Source: Hirudo medicinalis (lineage: Eukaryota; Annelida; Clitellata; Hirudinida; Hirudinidae). From it: a stretch of 64,000 nucleotides of DNA. Within the stretch, counting starts at the first letter, position 1. Each line of letters begins with the position of its first letter. The notes under the pieces were generated by a model. It was not told where the DNA came from, did no database searches, and saw nothing but the letters and a program-made list of their open reading frames with translations. The translations under genes were made by a program, and so were the position numbers. The stretch lies in the NCBI GenBank assembly GCA_011800805.1, contig MPNW01000018.1, forward strand, positions 144,772-208,771, given 5' to 3'. This document shows, one piece after another, positions 20,781-29,941 of the stretch.

Positions 20781-20842
20781 GAACTTTGACAACATTGGCT
20801 GAAGCACAGAAAGCGTTTGAAAGAGCAAAATATAAATGCTGA
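20781..20842 (+). CDS. Possible small last exon
   Basis: After an acceptor (TTTTACCCAG) an open stretch encodes LAEAQKAFERAKYKC followed by TGA. It is helix-like and looks more coding-like than its surroundings, and it lies downstream of the TATA/donor at 20459-20511. No start codon links them, so this is weak. Function unknown. Confidence 0.22.
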
Positions 20843-20849
20843 ATGTTTA

Positions 20850-23040
20850 TTAAAAATTAATATTAGAGATTTAAAATATTTGAATGCAATAATAAATAAA
20901 TAACTCCTGTTACATGGATAGATCACTTGACATAACATTAGTTATTTCCAGGGATTTATTCATCCACCCCCACTACTCCCAAGTAACCAGGAAACTAATT
21001 CTAAGTGTTGTGGCACCAGAGCGTTGATTAGTAAGTACACTTGCATCTAACATCTGTTGGTGTCGAATGTCAGGCTAATCGAGTTTCAAAAGGAACAACA
21101 TTCGAATCCAGGGGATGGAAATAGAGTTGCTTAATTTGGAATTACTCATTTGATGTTCTTCCATTAAAAATTAAAACCTCCCAAGGTAAATATAGGAATC
21201 CTGTCTTTGATGTTACATCTGACATTGAAAGTTTCATAATTGTTTAATATGAGGTTAACATTTTTATCTTTATTATGGATGAGTCGCGAAACCCCTGTTC
21301 GTTAAGTGTTCGACTGAAAGCTTGGGAGGGAGATGTCATATATTTATAAACCTTGTTGAATGTAATTTCGTTGTAGAAACATTTATATAGCCTTTGGGAC
21401 GCTCAGTCCGTTATCGCTTTTGTATAAACACATCGCAAAACGTACCATGACTATTTAAGTAGCTTTGATTCTTAAAGAAATCCTCCTAAAATGAAGCTTT
21501 TTTATTATCAAATTATTAACATGGATGAAATGATTTCATAAATTGTTGTTTAACAGCTGTGGGTTGATGACATTTTATTAAATAAGACATGGTTTATCTG
21601 CAATATAAAACAGAAAGTGCATGTGTATGTCTGTCTGTCCCAAGAACTCCTCCCAAACGGTGAAGGGTAACGACTTGAAATTTACACATGTCATTCTCTG
21701 TGTCATTCGTAGGTCAACTGTGCCATTTTCAACTTTCACCTTTTCCTAAATCGCATACCAGCTTTAAATTCGAGAGCTACTAAAAGCAATTAACATTGTG
21801 CTGATGCATGGTCTAATGTTTAGACTTCGCCTCTCGCGATGGTGGCCCGGGTTCTAGTCCCGTTTTTGTTATATATTGGGACTCATTTGGGGGTCAGACA
21901 ATAAAATTTTAAAACTTCGAAAATAAGTGCCACCCTAATGTCCATATATCTTATTTTCACCTACATAGCACGCGGTTCGATTTTACATACCACGCACTCC
22001 TCTTTCAACTTTAGGTTTATAATTTGAATTAGTTTATGATTGGTTGAGCTCTGCCAGCAGAACTTCCGATAGATGAACATCTGAGCTACCTTTTTTCAAT
22101 GGCTGAAGGAATAGATCTTGCCTTCTCCCACCTTGCCGCGCTTCACTGAACATGCATTCCAAGCAAGCCAAAAACCTCTCCTAACGCACTTCCAACATTG
22201 AATACCCGAATGTACTGCTGCTGGCCAGAGCCGAAAGTTAATGTCTGGTTCATTGTGTGTCTATTGGCACGAAGATATCATGCCATGTCATGTTATTGAT
22301 GACCTTTATTCAAAAGGTTTCTACAACGATCAGTGGAGGGATGATGACACGAGACTTGAACGGGTGGAGAACAAATATAGTAATTGAGATCATCTTTGAG
22401 ATTTAAGCTCTAAAAAAGCTTTATGGGCGATATTTTGCATAGTCTTAATCGTTTATATAACTGTTCAGGTAAGCACTGCTTGAAGCTTTGTTTGTATTTC
22501 CAGTGTTGTTGCACTTCAATAATTAAGTACAACTAACACCTCAAAAAGTTATTTAAATAAAAGTATTTGTTAAAAAAATATGTACTCAAGTAAAAGTAAA
22601 AATTATCAGCATTTTAAAGTTACTTTAAAAGTAAAAATTAAAAGTACTGAAGCTGCTTTTGTAAGTCATTTGTCAACCATGTTATACTATTTTATTGTGC
22701 TCGTACATCATTCCATCATTATTCAAACGTAGTTGTCCGAACTATTGCACTACTAAGTAATAACATCCACAATCATGAAAGTACTTAAATCAATATATAA
22801 TGGATAGTCTTACCGAAGTTACAGCAACGTTTTGCAATACAACATAAATTAATGTAGTGTAATATCCGACGATGGAAGATTGAAGGAAAAATTTATTCAT
22901 GAAAAACATAACAGTAACGAGGAACAAAAAGGGAAAGAACGGAAAGCAGCAGAATCGCTAAATGAATGTGGGTTCATATATTTCTAATAGGTTCTAAATA
23001 TTTGCAAACAATTATTTAAAATGTCTCCGCAATAGCTGCA
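20850..23040. other. Gene-free, repeat-derived stretch
   Basis: No gene seen. It holds the tRNA-like SINE listed separately (21795-21960) and higher-GC segments around 22030-22350 that look like decayed repeats without a recognisable family. Confidence 0.4.
21795..21960 (+). mobile_element. tRNA-like SINE, second family
   Basis: TGGTCTAATGTTTAGACTTCG resembles a tRNA box A/D-arm, and GGTTCTAGTCCCG about 25 bases later resembles box B. The non-tRNA body that follows ends A-rich (AATAAAATTTTAAAA). The core differs from the SINE family at 7440, 27440 and 54898. It is too degenerate to be a functional tRNA. Confidence 0.45.
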
Positions 23041-23046
23041 GTCACA

Positions 23047-23384
23047 TGTGCTTGTTGTCTTTCAACATGATCAAGTCCTCAAACAGTCCAGCACTCATTC
23101 TGGTGCGCCTGCTGCTCAATGTCAGACCAGCGCAGTTGAATAAATGCTCAGCAGCTGCACTAGCTCGTAAAGGTGTGAAAAAACTGGATGAAGAATTTCT
23201 TCAGGATCTCATATTCAGCAATGATGTTAATGTCATCTGATCGGTTCTGAAGATTTTGCGTTAGAATTTCATTGTCAGACACAGTTGACTTTCTGCGATT
23301 GAAGAAACTGTCTTCTTCCTCAGCGTCAGATGAATGAGATGATCCCGGCTCATCCACCATTGTTGCAGTATAAGATGCGGCCAA
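23047..23384 (-). pseudogene. hAT transposase C-terminal fragment, frameshifted
   Basis: On the minus strand an acidic linker (DAEEEDSFFNRRKS) leads into ILKKFFIQFFHTFTS. After a one-base frame change near 23165 it continues as ASAAAEHLFNCAGLTLSSRR and MSAGLFEDLIMLKDN before a stop. This is the hAT dimerisation domain (consensus A-x-E-R-L-F-S-x-A-G-x-x-x-x-x-R-R). No catalytic core or terminal repeats were found. It is a fossil fragment. Confidence 0.8.
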
Positions 23385-24722
23385 AAAATTTTTTAAGTGC
23401 TGAAATTATTTAATTAGAATTCGAAAATGTATGAAAATTATTATCAAAGCTTAATTTTATGCTTCCTGTATATTATATAAAGACTAAAGTATCGAGTAAC
23501 TAGTAATAATAATACTAGTATTATCATTAATTAAAACTAATAAAGATATAGCTTTTGTCACGAAAATAATTAGTCTATTTTATTATGGTAAAATCAGTTG
23601 ACAGTTACTTTTATGCTGAACAATATGTAAGATATGTAATACCTGGATTCCACTGTCGATTTCTGAGCTGTTGTCTGTCAAACATAATTTGAACTTTGGA
23701 TGAATTTTGATTCCAACGGCTAACATGTCATCCATGTCACTAAATAGGTCCTGGAATCTTTGTTAGAAACCATCGACCTGTTTATCTTTCATGTGACTTC
23801 AACCAAAATAAATAAAACTGAATTAAACACAACTGATAAATACTAAAATTATGCAAATATATAAAACAATTAAATAATAACGTATTGTTGATCTAGCTTT
23901 TGGAAACAAGATAGTGTACTCACTTATTGGTATTATCAACTTTCTGATGAAGAACAAGATGGTTAAACTCATTCACATCATTAAACTCATCTGCAGACTT
24001 TTGCCCCAGATCACACTTACCAATTTCAGTGTCAACTTAAAAAAATTACAATCTTATGAAAAGTCATGTTCACACCGACATGCATAATATGTCAAATTGT
24101 TACCTGGTAGTTGTTCGGGCATGACAGCAACAGTTGACCCCTGGAATGGAATTGAAGCCTGCAAAAGTGTTGAACAGGTCTTCGAGAAATGTCCGAATGA
24201 AATGTTTGCAGAGATCAAATGTGATGGAGAAAGAGTCCAACTGCACAAGAATGGGTTTCAATTTCAATATTTCAGTCGGTCCCTCAAGTCACTTCTTGAC
24301 CACAACGTTTGATTTAAAGAAGATTTATCAAAAATAAAAAATTATGGTCAAAAATAAATGATTATGGTTAATCGAAACTACTATTTTAAAAATTCATTTG
24401 AACAATGACCATCATGATGCTAAGCAAAACTTATTTAATGTTACTGTGATTGTTTACGTGGAATTCATTGCAATCATTGCAATTAAAAATAACAATTTAA
24501 TTCCCATTAAAAATATAACTCTTAAACACATTCATTTGTCATTAATTCTTCAGTCATTTTCTTTCTCATGTGAAGCACTTCAAAGATTTAATTCCACAAG
24601 CATTTCCAGGAGGCAGCAGTCTCATCCTGGACAGTGAAGTTCTCCTCATCGACACAAAAACAAGCAAACCTCTTCCATTCGGAACATTGGGAATGCACAA
24701 GGCAAGTTTTAAAAATGTCCTA

Positions 24723-24741
24723 GCCCTAACCCTAACCCAAC
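24723..24741 (+). repeat. Short telomere-like repeat
   Basis: About three CCCTAA-type units (AGCCCTAACCCTAACCCAA) inside an intron of the ligase III pseudogene. This matches the metazoan telomere unit TTAGGG on the other strand. Confidence 0.6.
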
Positions 24742-25305
24742 CACTCGCACAAATTTAAGACATATTCTCATTTAAACTTCGGAAAGCTGCATTCAGCTGC
24801 ATATTTGTGTTTGACTTCTTGCATTATAATGGAAAGAACCTCATGAAGTCATTGAGATCGAACCTAACGAGCCGCCTCCTTGGTTCGATGACGAAAATGG
24901 AGCTTTAGATTGTATCGATAAACATCGACTCAACATTTGTAAAAGCCCATCAAGGAGAGCAGGAATTTGTTGAAGAAAGTGATGGTTGAAATCCCAAGTC
25001 ACGCCATGTTCCCGGAGATGACTCATGTGACTGTTAGTGGCTGGTATCTAAATGTGTTATTTAATTCATTTATTATGATGCATGCTTAAATATTATTATA
25101 TTGTGCTAATGATCCTGCAGAAATAACATGATTTGATGGACCTCATGATGAAGTTTTTCAAGGAAGGATAAGAAGGTCTTGTTTTGAAGGATGTTAATGT
25201 AAGGAGTTGCATTATTTTCTAGTAATCTTAATAAAATAATAATATTAATAATTTTAAATCATTTAGTTAATGTTCCTTGTTACAATCAATAACGTTTGCA
25301 ATAAG

Positions 25306-25634
25306 ATGTATGTCACGCCGGTAGCCTGTGAGCTCACCGTCGCGACTCGTGCGCGGCAATTCTTTTGTTGTTGTGGAACTTTATTTTAACTTTTTTTTTC
25401 TTTGTTCCAGCCACATGCCTGGGTACTCAGGCGCATAATCATTATCTAGCTAACTGTATATATATAGCAGAGGCACAGGACAGGTCGTCGCCGCAGTGTC
25501 GTCATATAGTATTGTTATTGTTTTTTTTGTTTTTTTTATCGAATAAAGATTTCTATTGTTCGAGTGTCTCCGAGCAATCTACAAATTCGAACTTGTGTAG
25601 TGAAGGCTCTTTGGGCAAAACACTTCACAATGTA
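25306..25634 (+). mobile_element. Solo LTR with 5-base target duplication
   Basis: The element at 25311-25629 (319 bases) starts TGTCACGCCGG and ends CTTCACA. It is bracketed by ATGTA at 25306-25310 and 25630-25634. Inside are a TATATATA promoter motif (about 25460) and an AATAAAG polyadenylation signal (about 25543). This is the anatomy of a lone retrotransposon LTR left by recombination. The 5-base duplication and TG...CA ends fit Ty3/Gypsy or BEL/Pao; the family was not determined. It sits inside the ligase III pseudogene and looks younger than its host. Confidence 0.82.
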
Positions 25635-25965
25635 TATCTAAATATCGAAAGGGTTATAATGAGGAATGCTTAATGAAAAGCATCTGAAACATTTAGAGAA
25701 TGAAACCATTATTCTTAAACTACAAATAATCTCTTCTTTTAAAGAACATCTATGAACCTGGGATGGGACACTGGATAAAAGTAAAGGACTACCTCGCTCA
25801 GGGTAAAATGGTCGTGTGTACTAACGCATTATTTATTACTTCTGGCAAGAAATCAGTTTTTCTGATGGTAGCCTATGATGAAGTTACTGCATGTGTTGCA
25901 CAGTCACTAAGTGCGGCAGTGGATTATCTGATGCAACACTTGATGAACTATAAACTTCTATAGTT

Positions 25966-27185
25966 ATGAAGAAGATAAGCAAGGTAGATAAAGTGATTAT
26001 GTGTCAAATTATAAATGCATATATTATTTCTTTTTGAAACTCAGTAAGCCAAGAAGCATTATATACTACTTAAAACATTTAAGATTTAAGGCAAGATTCA
26101 CTAGTGATTCATAAATGTTTAAGTTATCAGTAATCTTCCTGTCAGCAAAACATCTCTCGACCCTCTTCCTACTTTACTCAAAAAATACTCCTCTATCCTA
26201 TCTCCCATCCTCTCCAAGCTCGCTAAGCTTTCTTTTCTGTAATGTTTGATGCAATTTAGTTTAATTTTGGTTAAGATTTGGGTGAGATTTTTAATCTAGG
26301 AGTTGCGGCATTTTCTACAGTGGCAGGAAAGTTAGCAATAGGTAATGTAAGTTTCTATGCAAATTACGAAACATATACGAATAGTGTCAAAATTGCGTTT
26401 TAAAGAGGAATGTCTTATTTTTTAATTTATAATCTTACCTCCTCCTCAACTTCTCTAGTCTCATGTTGCCTGGTTGGCCCCTCACTCTGAAAATGTATTC
26501 CACCGACTAGTCTTCAACTTGCTTTGTTAGCCTCTTCAATCAATTTCTTACACTAGTTTTTTCTCTAATAGTCGAATCATGATAAAGAAATGCATTTGAA
26601 TTTGCTTTCTGCAGTTTTTAATTTTGGAAATGCTACCATGACTTAATTCTTTATTTCTCTCTCCCTAAAGTGAATCATTAATGATCTTTAATAATAGGAT
26701 TTTGTTGATAGAGTGCAGGGCAACAATCAACAACTTTCACTTAAAAGAGACGATTAATTTAAATTCATGGAAAAAATCATCAGTGAAATGATTCCCACCT
26801 TTAATTGAAATATAACGTAATTAAGTTTTATTAACAGTCACAAATGGAAGTTTATCGAGGACAACCACAAGAGGACTGTTGATATTTAGAGGGTTCATAG
26901 GGCAGAACTGAAATTCAATGAAAAAAATATTTATTTCAATAATTTCTTTATTTTAGTTTCTATACAGTTAAAATAGTTTTCTCCCATTGAGCTGAAAATT
27001 CAACCATTCATCGACTTTAAAAGTCTTTAAATTCTAATAAATTGCTCAATGAACCACTACTGGGCAGTACAATGCAAACAAGGTAATTTCACTTTCAATA
27101 TGTAATTCAATATGTTTCATAAACTGAATGATCATTTAGTTTGATTTATAAGTAATAATACAATTTAAATGCTTCGAACAAAACT
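25966..27185. other. No confident gene
   Basis: Pieces around 26440-26540 and 26830-26900 are slightly coding-like but give no family match. A minus-strand acceptor near 26905 could serve the weak gene at 27191-28411. Confidence 0.3.
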
Positions 27186-27190
27186 CACCC

Positions 27191-27372
27191 GATATTTCAA
27201 AATGACTGAGTTTGAGTCTACAAAACATATCGCATGTTTCTGTGCAAAGAACACTTTCGGTGCTTATCCACCACGCTTCACGACTCAAGGTTTCAATGCA
27301 AGGAAATGCTTTATTGGAGTCAGCGACCACATCTTCATGCGATTCTTCTTGGAATTTTACTAATGTCATTTT
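27191..27372 (-). CDS. Unidentified exon, Cys-containing
   Basis: On the minus strand an acceptor (ACATTAG) opens into a frame containing AFPCIETLSREAWWIS and VLCTETCDMFCRLKL, ending at a consensus donor (G/GTGAGT at 27191). Regular codons, a tryptophan pair and five cysteines suggest a real extracellular exon. No domain is recognised. It may belong with the exon at 28206-28389. Confidence 0.33.
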
Positions 27373-27439
27373 TTTAATTTTTTTAATTAATCTATCTTTT
27401 GTGAGCCTTATGTATCCAAACAGGATGTGAAGGCACTTT

Positions 27440-27525
27440 TTAATCACTCCTCCAAGGGTGTTCCCTGGCGGCGCAGGCTGGGTTGCGAACACGACACGTC
27501 ACATGCAGGAACGCAACCCACCTGC
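27440..27525 (-). mobile_element. tRNA-derived SINE, copy B
   Basis: On the minus strand, GGTGGGTTGCGTTCCTGCATG followed by GTGTCGTGTTCGCAACCCAG and CCTGCGCCGCCAGGGA is the same core as copies at 7440-7597 and 54898-55013. The box-A half is shortened. It is the most compact of the three. Confidence 0.55.
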
Positions 27526-28205
27526 ATGCCCTAATTTAATAATTTGTGTTACTGAATATTATCCAAAAAAGTAATAATTATTAACCTGTAATAAATTGTC
27601 CACTTGTGAATTGCGCTAGATCATCGCTGGAAATTTCTGGCTTGAACATAATAATTAAATGTATATAAATATTTTATAATTAAATATTACGTTAGAAAAT
27701 GTAAAATTTATTCCAACCACAGGGTTCGAAAGATGGTTTTGAGTTCTATTATCTGATTCCTTTGCATCTTTCAAGTTGGATTGAGTCTGATAGTTATATG
27801 TCTCTTGTGAGCTGTAGGTTATTAAAATGTATGTGTACCGTTGCAAATGGATTTGTTGTTCTTAATTTTGCCAGAATTAATCATTTATCTATTTTGTTAG
27901 TTGCAATCGCACTTTTGTATTTCTTGGCATTTCTGTGCTTGAACAAAATTGTGAGATTTCATACAACTTGTTCTTAAAAATGCAAATGATGATGCAAATG
28001 ATGCAAATGAAAAATATGGAATAGAATCTTTAAAAGCAAAGATCATTGTTCAAAAACTTAAGAATGCGTTTGTTTCTCTGGAAGTTAAACCAACCACTTT
28101 GGACATATTTCATATTTATTGATCAATTAAAGTAAAACAAACTTATTTCTAGAGATTGGAAGTAAATCTTACATTGAAAGGTTTAAATGATTTTTTTATA
28201 TTTAA

Positions 28206-28411
28206 AATCCATACTCATTGGTTTGTGAGTTTTCATTCAAGAAATAGGGTTCAACATCACTTTGAGTTTTGGAGGCATCGGATTTTGTTTTAAGTTTCAA
28301 ATACTTGACATCCCTTTTAGTGCCTTCTGCAGAGGAATTAAATTTCAATAAGAAATCACCATGTGCATTAGGGTTATGACTTTTTCTGCCAATGAAAGCC
28401 CATATACGCAT
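28206..28411 (-). CDS. Unidentified exon
   Basis: The minus-strand frame contains KSHNPNAHGDFLLKFNSS and YFLNENSQTNEYGF, ending at TAA or at an internal donor (GA/GTATGG). A phase-compatible continuation (QETYNYQTQSNLKD) lies at about 27720-27815. The composition is coding-like and polar. No family recognised; it may be a 3' exon of the gene at 29942-32440 or a separate gene. Confidence 0.3.
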
Positions 28412-28641
28412 TAAGTGAATAATTGCATGTAAAATAAGAAAAGCATAATGATTTATTTATCTATTGGGAAAAAACTTCACCCACCAAATACGCATCTTCC
28501 GCGGGTAACAAAATTTAAGTTTAAATTTTTCTTTAGTATCCTTTTTAACATGTAAAATTTAATTTTGTCCGGAAGTGTTGCTTTTAAATGTTTTTTGCGT
28601 TACGGGGAGTAATTTGAATAAAAATTGACTTTATTTCACAA

Positions 28642-29200
28642 ATGTCTTCCAAAAAGTTGGTAAACGGTGCGTTAAGAAATAAGAATGCATGGGCAAAGAA
28701 TCTTACCAATTTCAGTCATTCGCTAAAGAAACGTCGGAAAATATTCAAATATATTGAGAATTTGCTAGAAAGTCTCTGCAAACCGCCTAAAGAAGTGACA
28801 ATTGTTGGTCCGCTATATGGCTCTTGCTGAAGGTAAGAAATCAAGAGAAGATTGAAACAAAATTGTGAAAAGGTTTCAAAATCGAGGCAAAAGATGAATT
28901 TTCCAATTCTATCCAACCGAAGTGTAAAGAGAAAAGTTGCCGATACTATTAGCAAGTATGACAAGTTTTTGAAGAAGACAGCAGCAAAAACTGACGAATC
29001 TCTCACATTTATTTGACGCAACCAAACCTGATGGAGTATGGCTCAGTGCCAAAGACATGCATTTGTATTATTCGAAGCTGTAGTCAAAAGGTAAAGCAGG
29101 ATACACCACTGAAAAACCAGCATGTAAAGAAACCATTAATCCAAGGTGGCAAGATGACATGAAGTTTCCGTATTAGTTAATTACAGTCTTTAATCGTTAT
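28642..29200 (+). pseudogene. Decayed open frame, probably transposon-derived
   Basis: Coding-like pieces in changing frames include LKKRRKIFKYIENLLESL, RSVKRKVADTISKYDKFLKK and PDGVWLSAKDMHLYYSKL, separated by stops. The mixed frames suggest an old mobile-element gene. The family is not identified. Confidence 0.3.
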
Positions 29201-29941
29201 AACGAGTTTAACAAGATGCTCAAAGTGAGAATTCAGGCACTATAAGGCTTACCTAAAATTCTTTGGAATTCTAGAACAATTTTTAAGCTGCTGTCGTACA
29301 TTCTTGTACTCGCATCTCGGGTCCTGCTCAATGAAGGATGTACTTTAATTTCTGGGAACGGAGCAAAGTGTGGTTTGGTGGACAAATTTTTAATTAGCAA
29401 AATTATGAAGATCTGCAGCAGCAAGTTGGGAAGTACCCGAAAGCAGCCGTCTGACACATTGGTCTACAAACCCTTCACCTCTAAATACACATTGAGCCAT
29501 CAAAGTATTGCAGGACTTTTATTCACTGTACCGGATCACAATTAGTGTTTTATTTTGGGTAACAAGTAGCTGACAATGACTTAAGGACTACTGAAATTGG
29601 TAATTGGTTTAGTTGACATTAAAGAATTATATTGACGTCAAATTGCTTTTTCACTTTATCACTGCAAAATGTTTATATATTGTCATAATATTCGATTGTC
29701 GAATATTGACATTGCTACTTCTGCGTTTTCTTTGCCAAGTCGTTGTTTTATTATTTTACATCACTTTTTGAGTTTGGCCAAAAAAAAATTGTTAATATGT
29801 AAGAAGAAAACTGAAGTCATGTGTGATGTTTATTTTAATAGATTATTCTAAATACTGCAATTTTTTAACATTACATAAATGTTCATCAACTAATGCTATG
29901 GGGTTTTGAGAATTTTACAAAAAAATTTAATAGTCATAAGC

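Larger units (their letters stand above)
24103..25965 (+). pseudogene. LIG3: DNA ligase III pseudogene (intron-containing, broken)
   Basis: Exon-like blocks match LIG3 in order: EACKSVEQVFEKCPNEMFAE, IKCDGERVQ (nucleotidyl-lysine kept, KYDGER changed to KCDGER) and YFSRSLK; then HFKDLIPQAFPGG, ILDSEVLLID and KPLPFGTLGMHK; then FVFDFLHYNGKNLM; then VMVEIPSHAMFPEMTHVT; then EGLVLKDV; then YEPGMGHWIKVKDYL. The frame is broken by an extra segment of about 100 bases at 24848-24950, a TAA at 25169-25171 where the family has Leu, and frame decay after 25800. A solo LTR lies between the last two blocks. Kept introns argue for a duplicated gene rather than a processed copy. The N-terminal zinc finger and C-terminal BRCT regions were not seen. 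Confidence 0.85.

Noticed and set aside
21825..21865. Possible functional tRNA gene
   Set aside because: Box A and box B are only about 25 bases apart, the acceptor stem does not pair and the T-loop deviates; best read as a SINE head.
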